A stretch of DNA of 64,000 nt from Branchiostoma floridae (GCF_000003815.2 NC_049993.1:573390-637389), one strand, 5' to 3'. Counted from the first letter of the stretch, positions 8,872-23,800 are shown. The notes: a model not told the origin generated them from the letters alone. A program made the numbers and translations.

Positions 8872-11800
8872 CTGCAAGAGCACACAACATTGTAGCGCAG
8901 ACACATCACAAACACTTACTCATACATCTACAGTACACACATGTAGGTGAGAACTATTCAGTATTATGCAAGGGATATTTAGACATGATATCCTCTGAGT
9001 CCATCAAACTATACAATGTTCAACAAATATAAAATTCCCATTACTAGTCACTAACTTGATATAGTAAAAGTTGCTAATCTTTTATTGATTTTCCAAATAT
9101 GGTTTTCATACATATTTTACATCCTGGAATGAAAGAATGATGTTGTTGACTACTAGACTGTCCATCAAAATTGGCTGCTTGACCAAGAAGAGAGTGGCTC
9201 CAGCACATTTCTATGCTTTGGTTTTGCTTTTCTTCATTTTGACCAAAAAGGACAAGGCAAATTCAGGGCTAGGTTCACTTGGACACTGGTGTGACCTAGC
9301 AGGCTACATGTAGCTGTATAGTGCTCCTTGCTGGTAACGTACCTACCCCAGTTCTGTCTGGGTTGGGGCAGCTGCCTGTTCTGTGCTTGAACTACCTGAG
9401 GTGACACCTGATTGGCCAGATGATGCATGGGTAGTTGTTGATTGGATCTTGGTGAGACTCCAAGCTGCTGATTAGGGGATGATGTATGGGCAACAAATTG
9501 CTGATTGGCTGGAGGTGAAGGTGTTGGTTGTTGATTGGCTGATCGAGGATGATGTGTCAGCTGCTGATTGGTGTACTGCATGGTGGGGATGGGGAAATAG
9601 TTGGTGCCCCCTCGAGGATTGTGGGATGGCTGTGAGGTAGTTTTGGGGCTAGAGGTAAACTGGGGGGACTCGTGGGCTCTTGCATACAACGGCATCCTCC
9701 CCTGGAAAAGAAATACAAATTAAGATGTATATTATCATGATATCACTTGAACATTCTATTTCACTATATATTACATATGATCACTATTTGACACAGTACA
9801 CTTTCTGCCTTGCTATTTTCCCACCCATTCGCCACATTCACACTTCCCATAACCCTTTGTGCTAGGGTCCCAATATGGCTGCCCGGACTCCCAGAACCTC
9901 AGTCCAAGGGCACAGAAAATCAGTTTCACCTTTCTCAGAACACAGAACACATCACAGAGATGGCAGTTTGGTGTGGAACCAAGCTCAGGACATGGTTTAA
10001 TGACTTTCTGGCATCGGTTCGGAGTTATTTTTTTACAATTGGGGGATGGCCTGACTCTTTCTCAGAAAGGCGCTAGCGCTTCTGTAATTGTCGCTTTTCA
10101 GACAATTCAATTTTTCCGATGGAAAGGGGTGCCTTTTCACTGATTGACAGGCTTAGTTGACGTTTTCTGTAAAAAAACTACTTTTCGTAAAAATAAATCA
10201 ATTATAGAATTAAATTTTCCCCCCAAAACTGCTAATTTTTGGCATTTTTTTCAGGTCATTGGACAGAAAAGGCAAGTTTTCTTTTATGGGAAGTGTGAAA
10301 TTGGCAAATACATCTCTTATGTCATTGAATATCCATCACTGTTTTGTTCTGCTTTTTACTGTTTAACAATGACAACGACAATGAAGTTTATTGAATATTC
10401 ATGCCCCATTGGGGCTAAATGCAGTCAGTTTGACATCATGCACATGTCAATATTGGCATGTGATCTTTTCTCATTTTGAATGAGAGGGTCAATGAGAACC
10501 CAGGAATCAAATTTAGCTGCTAAATGTAAAGATAAGGAGAATAACATCCCCTGCAGTCTGGTGTATGTGGGGACTAACCTCAGGTGACCTGCCGTACTGT
10601 TCCTGCTCCCGGGAGTTCTGCCTCTGCCTGCTGTAGTACCCACCCCCCTGTCGGCCAAATGGAACAGGCTGTGGGGGGGTCTGGTACATGGGTCTGGCTG
10701 GGGGGTCTTCCCTGCCCCCCTGTCTGTGGGGACTGCCCCGGTACTGGCCCTGGTTAGGCGTGGGTTGGTACGGCCCACGTGGGGGACTGCGTGGGTCATG
10801 GTCCATCATGTTTCTCCTGTCATAGTAGCCCTACAGGGGGAACACATGATATAGTAACATGTCAGTCACATCAATATATGCCCATGGCACACCTGGACAG
10901 CTACTATATGTAAGATTATGATGATGGTCCACATCCATTGCAATCCAAAGACATTATTTTTTCCTTAGCACAGTAAGTTCATTTTAATTTTCAACACCTT
11001 GCATTGCATGCATGCATATGGAGTTCAACTTTGTTTTATCATATCATCATGTATAAGATATGCTCAGACTTGTTTCAATTTGAATGGTGGGTACTATGGC
11101 TGGTAACTAGTACAGAAAATTCAGGTACAGGTACAGTTCAAGTCCAGGGGATCAGGTCCAGGTCCTGACCTGAACCTGATATTGTCTCAGATGTTCATCT
11201 CAGCAATTACTAATAGCCCTCCCAACAAACACTGTCTTGTTACCCTACACAATGTAAGAACATGACATGCAGAGGGGTTCTGTAAAGCTAAGGGCACAAG
11301 AAACCGTCACGTCCTTAAGTTTTTTGTTAGGCCACGTCTGCCATGTATTTCTGAAAACGTTCAGTCTGCACAGGGCAGGTGCGTCGCCTCTACTGGTACG
11401 TACGGGGGGCGAATCCGCAGCCCGATGGCACACAAAGATTTACCTGCACGTTAAGTTCTACGGCGTGTCTGCGTGCTCCAAGATCCGGCGGATTCCCTTC
11501 GAGTTTGTGCGGAGGCTGTACTTACCACTTACGGATCCCAAAAGATTGCCCATGTTTTGGCATGTAGACAGCTCATATGTGCCCTTAGCTTTAACAAAGT
11601 CATGTCCTTATAACCCCACCAACAATGTGATGTTTGCATGGGTAATGACCTGGAGTAACCTTACATCAGGCCCAACCATTGGCTGATACAAAACTGGGTA
11701 CAGTAGATGGTCAGGTGCATGCTCCTGAAAGTGACATCATCCAAAACCATTCAAAAGTGAAGAAATGTCTACTCACACTGATTCAAGTAACAGATGCATG

Positions 11801-14800
11801 GTGCATGCACAGTACAGACAACCTTGCCATGATATGACATATATATATCAAGAAATATGCATAAATAGACAGCTCTGAGATTGTACAGATAGGAGGGTGA
11901 TGAGTAAGGTCATGGCCTCACCCAGAAATTATAGGTAAAACACTGTAATTTCAGGGTGTATATATAGTTATTACTAGTAAATGTTGATTTCTACCAATTT
12001 GAAAATTCTGTTTTTCGACCAAATTTTGACCAGTCCTTAAGTCTTCTTTTACATTTCAATTTGCTGGACCGGTCAAAAATCTTAAAAGATAAGGGACCAT
12101 ACGGCATTTAGGGAGGGCCGGTCGCCAGAGGGTCGGGTCAAAATTTTTCGCTAGGCCCTCCCCCCAGGTCGAAATTTTTTTGCTAGGCCCTCCCTCCAAG
12201 TCAAAATTTTTTTGCTAGGCCCTCCCCCCTCCTATCAACTTTGAAAAAATTTTCAAGATGCCAATAAAACAATGCGCTCCCATTTGGAAATGTGCTTTGC
12301 GTCATACTTTTTCATGATTTTCAGCGCGAAGCAGATCTCTCACTGGTAAAAAGGAAATTAGAATGGCTCAAAATATCGGCTTAATAGAGGGATAAATATC
12401 TGCTTCATAGACTCTGAGGCATAAATATTTGCTTTATAGAAGCTATTTCATTGTTTCGATATTAAAACAACACCTAAAAAGCATTTGTACCTGGATTTCT
12501 AGTAGATTTGCGCCACGAAGCGGCGCGCCCCCCGCCCCTTTAATTTACGCATTCTCATTTGCAAGCTCGTGGGCCTGAGCGGCTTGACGGAAACTATTTT
12601 CAATTTACAATATTTGGGACTTTTTCTTAGTTCTGTGGTGGTAATAACTTACAGTAAATCGGGGAAAAATGACAACAAAAACGACAGCACGATTCGACCA
12701 ACCCAAACTGTAGTGGGGAGGGGGGCGCCGACGCGTGACGCTGATTTTCCCACGGCAGGGTAGACGTCGACCGATCGCCTCTCTCTAGCCGCCGGCGGGC
12801 GTGAGAACGCAGACTTGCAGGAGATCTTTTAAAAATGCCACGCTTTTTTTGCCACGATTTCCTGCATTGCATTTTCATGGCCAAATTTGCTGGTTAAATG
12901 ACATTTCTATGAAAAAAAAAACACACGCGAGGGTTTCAAGTTTTTGACGTTCCGAACACCATGTCTGGCGCCAAAGGCATGAAGAATCGCAAGGTAGGTC
13001 CGGGGAAATTTTGAAATCTTGAACCTCTTAAAAGCTATTTCCTGCAGTTTGGGGGGAATATTTTGCTGGCAAACAAAGCAAACTTTAATGTCATTTCAAT
13101 TTAGACATACAAAATTAAATCCCCCCGAACACAGTATCACGATGTCAGTCACCAAAGGCGCGAGGCCGGTCACGTCAAAAGGGATTCAGGGAAATTTGCA
13201 AATCTTTAAAAATAATACCATCGAGCTCTGAAACACCATTTCTTACATTTTTGGGGCAGAATAATGTAGAGTTTAATAACATTTCTGTAAGAGAAAAAGG
13301 TTTTCGACGGTGATGCATAAGCCCCGCCCCCTCCCCTTCGCATTTTCACTGTGTCCCGAGCGCCGACCATGGGCGATCCCTTGCGGAGGTCCAGAAAAGT
13401 TTTGAAATCTTGACCCTCTGGAAACGCTGTTTCTTGGATTTTAAGGGTCAAATTTTGCTGGTTGACCAAGCTAATTTTTTTTGGCCCTCCCCCCAAGTCA
13501 AAAAATTTTTGCTAGGCCCTCCCCCTGGCTCAATATTTTTTTGCTAGGCCCTCCCCTCCCTGGCGACCGGCCCTCCCCCCTCGCTAAATGCCGTACAGTC
13601 CCTAACTGAGGAGATACTTGCTGACATCAAACAACCTTCATGAGAGTCACATGATCTGAGCATGTAACCAATCTTCAGTTACTGTAAATGCATTTAAGTT
13701 CGCGGGGATTTAATTTCACAGTAGCAGGAAAAAGCACTTTTCGTGGTGGTTTTCAGTTTGCAGTAGCACCATACACTGTAGTCTCTTACTGCCATGGAAA
13801 AATGTTTGCGGTGGTTTTAAGATCGCGGTGAAGCGGCCACCGCAAAAAACGCGAACATTAAACCACTGCGAAAGTTTCTGTATTTACAATATCCTGAAGA
13901 AGACCAGAGAACATTTTTGCAATGTTTAACTTCAATGCAAACATACAAAATTGTAGTGATATCTACTCCTTGTACTAGTATGTTTACTATAGAAGGGGTA
14001 CTACTACACTGACTGACAGTAGTAGTAGTAGTAGTATAGCAGGGGTATACAGTAATCAATGACCCACCTTTGCTGACTGAGGAGTGCCCCTCCCCCCTGG
14101 GGTCCTGTTGTTTCGGGATGATCCATTGTTTCTCTGGGGGAGTCTTTGCTGATCCCCTCCCTGGTCACCTGCTCAAGGGGCACCAAACATCATCTTATTG
14201 AAGTTGAAAACTCTCGACAATAAAACACAGTCCAACAAAACAGGCAATGATCAAGGAAAATTCTGACATTTCTCCACAATAAGGCCACATTGATTTAATC
14301 TTATGGATGATGACCCATGAAACTCCAAAACTAAAAAAAGCACAGGGAAAAATGCTAGTAAGCTACAAAATCTCCAGGTCTGGAATCCAAAGCTGGTACA
14401 TGTAGAAGTAACACAAATTGAACCACAGAACATGGTGGATGAGACAAGCAATAAGACTTTGTGTATGAAAGGAAGTAGGCTGCTGCTGATGGAAGCAGGT
14501 AGGTTGTATTGTTTTTTGTCGTCAACATTCATATTTCTATGGAGAAACATGACAGCCAGAAGCAGCTGAAGGCCCCCCGCCCCCCCCCTGTCTTGATAGA
14601 CGTTTCTGAAATTGTCTTAATGATATCTGTTACTATGAATTTATTGTAAAGCTATGCAGACGTTACAGTCTAACCAACCAGCATGGTAGAACCACAATTA
14701 TGCACCAGTCTTCTTGTGTGATATGATGCTGATGTAGTGCAAACGACTTCATCTGAGGCTTCAGGGTGGAATATAACAAGTTTTGCAACAAGTCTGCTCA

Positions 14801-17800
14801 TGCTGGCCTTCTGAGTTCCATGGACCAAGGTGAATTTTTCAGGACAGCCAAAAATCAATTACCCTAACTGACGTCATCCATAAAATCAAATCAGTGTGGT
14901 TTAGAGAGTAAGAAAATAAGTGAAGACGTAGGTCATGTGACGTATCCCACCTTCCCTCTTTTTCTCCTTCTTACCCGTGCGTCTCTTCGGACAATCCTTC
15001 ATGAAGTGTCCGATCTTTCCACATATCCTACAGCACCTGGACAGGGCACAGAGTTACAGTTACATAATAATACAAAAAAACAATAATATATAATACATAT
15101 TTACGGGTCTTAGTGGCAAGTGTGCAGATGTTGACACACTGGCAGCGCTAAATCCGTAGGTGTTTTTTGGCACCTTTAAGACAGATTAGCCGTGAGGCTC
15201 GGTGGGCGTCACTCCACTGTCATGGGGGCAGGGGCATGGCGAGTATCGAACTCAGGACCGACTGATGATTCTGTTTCCAACACTCTGACCATTGCGCCAC
15301 ACAGACACCACAGACACAGAAATAATGCAGCCGGATTAAATCAGGTTTATTGAAGGCTGTCCCCCCTAGAGGGGCGAGCTTTAGCCCCAGGCAGCGGAGT
15401 TTACAATGCACAGATTTCAGACTGAATGGAATCTTTGGTCTTTTGTTTAACTTACCAAGGACCATAGTCCTATTTTCACCCACAGTAAATCTTATGGTCT
15501 GAAAATGGCTTGATAACCAAGACCAGCTTCTCCTCCCATGGACTTACTGTGGACATGCTGGACCTGTCACCCAGGATGTGCTGGGTCTTCTCCCAGCAGT
15601 GGTGGTTAATGACTAGGATGTACCAGGGACTGAAGATGGTCTTACTCCCATAGCTGGTGTGAAGGACTTTTCAATCTGGTTAATACTCTAACAAAACTAA
15701 CATCTTCAGCCCTAAGACAAGGCAAAATTGGGCAGACTAGGCATGTTGTAATAGTCCCAAAATGACAGGAGTCACAAAAATACTGTACACATACCAGACT
15801 GATCAACATTTCAAACTATGATTCAACTTTTGGTGAATTAGTATCATGAATAAAATAACTGCAACAACGGGAATGATAAGTTGAAGAGGTTCATCAGTCA
15901 CGTATGTATACAGTTACTATCAATTTTCTTCCAACAGTGACTGTTTTAAAGGTAGAGTACGTACCTATATCAACTGTAGAACATTTAAAACTTTTTATAG
16001 CTTTTGTTTTCTTAATACGTATAGTGTAAAGATCATTGCAGTACATGTACAGTACTGTATTATGTGAATAAAGATCAGTGGGTACTAAAACCATGTGTAA
16101 CTTATTGCTTGTGGTCAATTAATTAGCATATTCTCTATAGTGGCCACCTCTCTATAGTGGCCAATTTTGACCAGTCCCTTGAGTGGCCGCTATAGACAGG
16201 TTTGACTGTACATTGTTTTGTACGTATATATACCATTCAACCCCACAAGTACTGTTGGAGAAAGTCCTTATCATACAATGACTATCAATTTTCTTCCAAC
16301 AGTGACTGTTTTAAAGGTAGAGTACGTACCTCCAAATTTTCGATGTCTGACAGCACATATTCGTCACGGAGAATGGTCTAGTTTCGATCTCGTGAGAGAA
16401 CACGAGACTAGACCAGGCTTGCGTAGATCATCTTCGTGACCAAGATGTGCTATCAGACATCGTAAATTTGGAGGTACGTACTCTAACCTTTAAAACAGTC
16501 ACTGTTGGAAGAAAATTGATAGTCATTGTATGATAAGGACTTTCTCCAACAGTACTTGTGGGGTTGAATGGTATATATACGTACAAAACAATGTACAGTC
16601 AAACCTGTCTATAGCGGCCACTCAAGGGACTGGTCAAAATTGGCCACTATAGAGAGGTGGCCACTATATGCTAATTAATTGACCACAAGCAATAAGTTAC
16701 ACATGGTTTTAGTACCCACTGATCTTTATTCACATAATACAGTACTGTACATGTACTGCAATGATTTTTACACTATATGTATTAAGAAAACAAAAGCTAT
16801 AAAAAGTTTTAAATGTTCTACAGTTGACATTGTCTGAAGAGACCGGTATCGTCATATTTCTTTGATCTTTCGTCTTGTATCCTTTGATACTTTGCCGTCC
16901 GTGTGTTCCCGCTCGCGTTCACACGTCAGATTTGCCCATTATGCTAATGTGGTACTCACAAGAAAAGTCTCGTCATTTTAAACTTATCTCTTAATAAATG
17001 TAAGAATAAAATCCACCATAGTCTGAAGTTCATATCATTTTGTCTTTGTAACAATTTATTTAGAAAGTTTTTGTGATGTAAATTAACCTAAGCGATAGTG
17101 TATTAGAACGTAACTTTAACACAATTTACCTCCGTAATATTGGTGTCGTACGCGTCTATTGACCTTATATGACCTCGTTTGTCAGCGGGTATGGGTATAA
17201 ATAAGCGCCAGTTACGAAGTTTTGTTNNNNNNNNNNNNNNNNNNNNNNNNNNNNNNNNNNNNNNNNNNNNNNNNNNNNNNNNNNNNNNNNNNNNNNNNNN
17301 NNNNNNNNNNNNNNNNNNNNNNNNNNGAACGCGTGACGAAACATAGATCAGCGGTCTGCGTGGCCGCAATCGGCAGTGTTTTTGTACCTGCCGGACCGGA
17401 AATCGTGTGACTGTGGCCGCATTGGACAGGTGGCCGCTAAGCCTATTTCTTAATCATTACGAATCCAAGGGACCGACAAAAAGTGGCCACTATGGGCAGG
17501 TGGCCGGTATGCAAAGGTGGCCGCTTATACAGGTTTGACTGTACATGCAACCTTTTGTGTAGATAGATCAGGAAGAAATGTTACTTGCACTGTGGTAAAT
17601 CTAAGAAGTAAGAAGCTAGATGGACTGTAGTAGGAGAGGTGGAGAGGTGACGGCAGAACTAGCTGACTGTACCTGTCAGTAGGTGGCTGGGCTCCGTCCG
17701 TCAGGACCTCTGCATCAAACAGATACTCCTGAAACACAGGACGGCAAGCGTTGTGAGAGTCTGACAATATCACTGTGGAGAAATAGATCAGACGTTTCAA

Positions 17801-20800
17801 ACTGAATGACAAAATGCCTGTGTCATGACGATGAGTTCAATTTTAATGTCCAATCTTTTTCCTTCCTTTTGATGTATATGGTGACAGAAGGCATGGCAAT
17901 ATTCTTGTTCACTTTGCTCACTCACTGGTATATTAGATTGCATGTCCAACATGCAGATTACACAAGAGGGATCAGGCGCAGCATCATTTGCTTAATTCTG
18001 AGGCTGTCCAGTAGACAGTGATAAATTCTACCTCTTATAATGCTTATGTCGCAAAAAGTCAACATTTTCAAGAATACATAATGGGAGGTGCCCTTACACA
18101 AGTCACTTATGTTACGTCACACGCTTGTTACAGTAACAGTTTTTTTGTACGTCATTGGTGACATAAGCACTTAAATGTACATTAATGTCTACTTACCACT
18201 ACATACGGCATGTATTGATGTAGCAGGTCACTGCGCATGGTCATCCCAAAGCTTTCACGCCCCTTGATAAAAGCGCCAATGATGAAGTTGTTCACTGGAA
18301 GAAATAAGAGCAAAAAGGAAAATGAAAAAAAAATGTCTCCTTGAATTTTGATAATTACTGACACAACAGAAGTACAAAGTCATCAATGACTTCTTGAAAA
18401 GTAGTTGGCCCAAAAATGTAGCTAGGAGGCAAGTTTTGGTTTGTCCCACACAATTTTCTAAATTTTCTCACGTCCAACCTTGCAAGACGGAACAACGGAC
18501 GCTAATTATAAACTGGACAGTGAGTGAGTGATATGTGCAAGAAAATCCTTCAAAGTATGAAATATGACGGACCAGGGCACCCCTTACTTCTTGATTATCG
18601 AATGTGTAAACAGACCTTTTTATGACATGTGTAATTGTTCTAGAACAATAGATGAAGTCATAGGTCATAGGTCACTTAAGGTCAGGGCAACCTGCCCCTA
18701 GGATCTAAGGTGCAATATGTACCAGGGCAGAATGCACTGGAAAGGTATATAAGTGCAAACTTCACTGTACTTGTGTCATTTAGCCTCTAGCCACTGAAGA
18801 AGCTGTACATAGCGAAACTAGTTTGGCCGACAGGCTGAATAAAAGTTCAAAACTTGAACTATGCGGCTCCAGATGTCTTTCTAATGCACGACTGCAGAGT
18901 GCAAGATGTCATGGTAGCTTGAGAGATGAATCTACTCTACTATATANNNNNNNNNNNNNNNNNNNNNNNNNNNNNNNNNNNNNNNNNNNNNNNNNNNNNN
19001 NNNNNNNNNNNNNNNNNNNNNNNNNNNNNNNNNNNNNNNNNNNNNNGAAGTACACTATGTTGTCATGGTAATGATGTGTTTTGTTTGCAAGGAACTTTTT
19101 TAACCTCCTTAGGTTGCCTTTTGCATTGCCAACACCTCCAGAATTTCAACAGGATCAATGAAATCTTCCTGTAGTTTGTGTTTCCTTCAGTAGGAGGCGC
19201 TTTTTTACTACACCAATATTGACCTGCAATTACAATGTAGGTACACTTGTCAACCCTACTTACTTTTCCTGGACACACCAGCTCCAAGGTTATGATTCAG
19301 GTCAAAGGGGTCTGCAAGAAATATGATAAAGCATTGTTTATATTGTTTGAAAGATACTGTGTCACATTTCTCCGTGAACAGAAAACATATATCACTCAGA
19401 ATTGGCCCCAGAAAGGTGAATGATGGTCATCGAAACATTGGTTGAACAAAACACATCAACGGTCGTGTACAAAGAATGTTGCTACACAGTTTTTAAACTT
19501 AACTTAAAAGTCTTTATTTTGAAATGACAGACCTCAGTTTTGAGCACCTTTAACCAGACACTGGACAAGCAAATGCACAAGTTTGCAGCGTGCAATCATC
19601 ATGCAATCCCAATCACCATGCAAATACCGTAATGCACAAATGCGCATTTATATATATCTGTAAACAATATGTTAACTTTCAATCTTAGCTATCTCTCATT
19701 CTACATTACAACATGTCACAAGTATGAGTCATGTTATTCAATCACTTTTAATATGTATTTGTGTGGGACCACGTGGCACGATCGGGAGCGCGTTGGTCTC
19801 AGGCCCGAGAGGTCCGGGGTTCAAATCCGCTTGCCTTGTCACCGATCTTGTGCCCTTGGGAAAGGCACTTTACACGACTTTCCTCACCTAACTCATGTGT
19901 AAAAATGAGTACATAGCTGCAGCTAGTGGCAGTGACAGGCCTTTGTTGTGGTGATAGGGGCATGTTCAGGCATGACGCACCCGCCATGACACACGAGTCA
20001 GGGGTAGGAGGAACCCCTTGCATCCTTGGTCGGAAGTCCTCCTAGGAGATGGAAACTCCAAATAATAAACCTGCATCTGCTGGGGCCGTCTTACGTGGCA
20101 AAACAGTTCTGTCCCTGTAGGACTTAGTGCTCCAGTAGACGAGAGGGTGGAGAAGGAAGTGCACACCCCTCCTTCACCTTAAAAAGTCACGTGCAGGCCA
20201 GGCAGACTGGTCGTCTAATCAACCTGTCTGCCTACCATTGATCTTCGGATACGAAGAAACAGCCATCAATATGTATATTTGGATGTCCATATCTTCTCAA
20301 ACCTGAATGTGATAGCAGGCTGTCCTTACCTTCTATTGCTATACACTTGGATGTCCACATCTTCTCAAACCTGGTGAGAATGGCGGACTGGCGGATACAG
20401 ATGACGTGTTCGCGGAAGTTGAACTCCTCGGTGTAGAACCTGAGCAGACCGATCCAGAGTGCCCCGACCGTCTCCTTGTTCTCCCCAAGGTGGGGCCATT
20501 TCTGGGGCTGAGGAGCAAATTCCATGTCACTGGCCATTCTTAAAGCATTCATGACACAAACATACAACAATGATTGTATTTTTGTTACATTACTCTCTCT
20601 AACAAGAATAGTAGCTGTTGTATCATTCAACATAAAGTTTAATGTTACACCAAATACACCCTTCTGACCTTTGAGGTCCTTCTCTGAACCATAATAAATG
20701 GGTTATCACTAACAGCTTCTGCTGACTTTGTTTTTGCCAGAACTGTCAGATACTGTGATACACTGGTCCATTTTGCCCACTTTTTCCTTACCTGCATGAT

Positions 20801-23800
20801 GTATGTGTCATGGCATGACATGTGTCAAAATTATGTGTACTGTATCACATTTACATAAAATCTATTTATGGAGGTATGAAGTCCCTGTACTCTAGTTTCT
20901 AATTCAGTTCCATGATTATTTCCTTGGTGCAGTCCACTAGAGGTAAGGGTCAGACTTGTGTAGTTCTTATTGCATGGGAGTGGGTACCAATACAGAAAAT
21001 TCAAGTGCAGGTCTGATCCAGGACCTGATCCTAGACCTGATTATGGTAATACACATAGTACTACAATTTTTTTTAGTCTAGAGAGAGAGACACTAGACTG
21101 CAAATACTAGGCCTCTTGAGATATTACTCTTTACCTAAAAATGAACATGACTGATAATCTGATCGGTCCAACAAATGCTCCACTGTATTGTATGTTGCTA
21201 TGGTTTATCTCACCAGCGACTGCAGGTCGTCGTAGAACCAGGCATTCCAACCATCCACCATCTTCTCTGGTTTGGGCTGGCCATCGTGTAACTGGGAATA
21301 CAAGGAGAGGGTTTTAGCCTGTGGTTCATGGTCTGTCATGTCATTCTGTTATACAATTGCAGTGGCATTGTGTGGGCGTTTGGTCCTGGGTTCAAAACCC
21401 CTTAAATGCCCTATGTTATGCCCGTATGAAAGGCACTTTACATTAACCTTCCTCACAGGAATACGCTATCCCGATTATAACCAGGCACGGCACACAGGGC
21501 ATGTATACATGTGTTCGGAATATATCTGGGTTTGGTAGTTTAAGGGTTAAGCCCCTGGCTGTGAATACAGAGTAGTCAGCCCAACCAATAACAATAGCAG
21601 TAACATTAATCATTGTAGAGATAAAACTCAGACCTAAGATTCCCTGTGGTCAGCACACTAAAATCTATACTTCAACGACACATTGTACACAGAACAAGTC
21701 ATTTTGCAAGAATGTACAACATGTTTTACTCTTAAAAGCGATATCTAATATTTTGAAAACAAAGGAAAAGAGTGATGTCCTGTGAGATAGCCCACTAAAT
21801 TCGAAATGCTTTAATGTTACAAATATACTGTAAAATGGGAAATGTTTGCTGGGATTTAATTTTTCGGTACTGCTTATTAATAAGTAAATGGGGTGTTTGT
21901 AGTGGTTTTAAGTTTGTGGTTGAAATAAAGAGCATGAGACAGAACAAAGATGTGTCACCCCGTAAGGGGCGGTATAACCTGTCGTGTGCAAACATGTGCG
22001 AACATGTACAGGGTTAGCCCTTGATAATAGCCTACGGCTAGTTGGTCAGCCCTGGCTGTTTGTAAACAGCTGAACAAATAAATAAATACATTAAGTGCCA
22101 CTTTTCTCTCATTCTACATTACAGTTAGTATGTCATTGCATGAATGGTAGCTGGGACAAAAGTTAAAGTGCTATGACTACATTTTACAGCTCCCATTACA
22201 TTTGGTTAATGTATAATACTATCACAAGAAACTATACTAAAACATTTCATCATGGTTATGCTTGTTGCAGGGTACTGTAAATGCAGAAACTTTCGCGCTG
22301 GTTTAATGTTCGCGGTTTTCGTGCTGGCCGCTTCACCACGAACTTAAAACCACCGCGAACATTTTTCCATGGCAGTACAAGACTACAGTGCATAGTGCTA
22401 CCGCGAAATGAAAACCAACGCAAAAAGTCATTTTTCCCGCTACCGAAAAATTAAATCCCCGCGAACTTAAATGCATTTACAGTAACCAAATAGCCACACA
22501 ACCACATTTTATTTGGCGCAACTTAGCTTGAAACTGGTGCTACCTAGTTTTGGGGCGTGAAAACTGGTTGCCTACTGCTGTATGCATCAAATATCAAAAT
22601 CAACCTTGCAATCATTAATCATAGCACAGTGCAATACATCAAAAAGACAAAAGTCTTGGCATGCCCAGGGATCTTTGGGGAATCTTTCTCCGGACTTTTT
22701 TCCTCAGCATGAGAATTTTCTTACCATGTATCATCTTTAAAATCATGCTAACTAAATTCACGTTCAGCAACTGAAAACCTTGAAATATTAGAACGTACAG
22801 CGTACTTGCAAAGGTCAAAATTAGGGCCTTGGGTCTGCAGCAACCTGAAACGTACATGATATTGAGTACAGATGGCTGATGATTCTTGCTGATTTGGTTA
22901 AAAAGTCTGGTGCAGAGTACAGCTAAGTAAACTACCAGATATCGCTGAGCACGTAGTTGACCTTATTGATTGTCTAAATAAGAGGGTGATGCTGTTATCT
23001 GTTACACAGGAGATGCACCACCAAATTGAGTCCATTACTGCTAACTACGTCAAATAATTCTTCACAACACGGAAGTAAATGGAAAAATGTGACTCTTGAT
23101 TGCTTCAGGATTTATTGTAACAAAGTAGGCATGCATAATGTACGACCTTATCCCCCCAAAATCAGTAATGCTTTGTTTGCCCACTGAAACTCAAAATGCA
23201 TCAATCATGGTGGTTAACTTAGTCAGTCAAGGTCCTTCCCGCGCCTGATGGCACATAGGGCGGCGCCCATCTCCGTTTCAGTAGCCCTGGGCCACACAAC
23301 TTTCTGCAATCACTACAGCAGGGGGCTAGTCCACTGGTAGTGGTGTGTGTTCAACTTCCATACTCTTTTCCAAATGCTGAGTGCTAAGCAGAGAAATCAG
23401 CAAGTACTATCTTTGGTATGACTCGGCCGGGGATCAAACTCAAGACCTACCTTAACCAATGTGCTAGTTGGTAGTGTTTGCCTTGAACAACTTGATAATA
23501 AAGAAAAGTAAGTAAATAATCCTTTCAGATCATCCTATGTATGTATTTATGTAGATCATCCTATAGAATGAAAGCATCTTTTTTTAAATCTCATATATTA
23601 TAGCCCTTGCCAGCAATAATACCACATAATCCTGAGAGTAGCTAAGAGGATGGATTAGGTCTCTAATGTTAAATCCATCAGATTACATTACCAATATCAG
23701 CGAGTACATTCCAACCATTAACCCAAAGAAAAGTCTATCTAATTAGCCCTTCCCTCCATTTGCTGCAGTCTGATGGGCACTCAAAATTGACATAATGGAC

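Noticed and set aside
19765-19836. Possible functional tRNA gene
   Set aside because: Has box A and box B but no complete cloverleaf and continues into SINE body sequence; treated as a SINE head. The same applies to 15306-15235 and 23476-23410.
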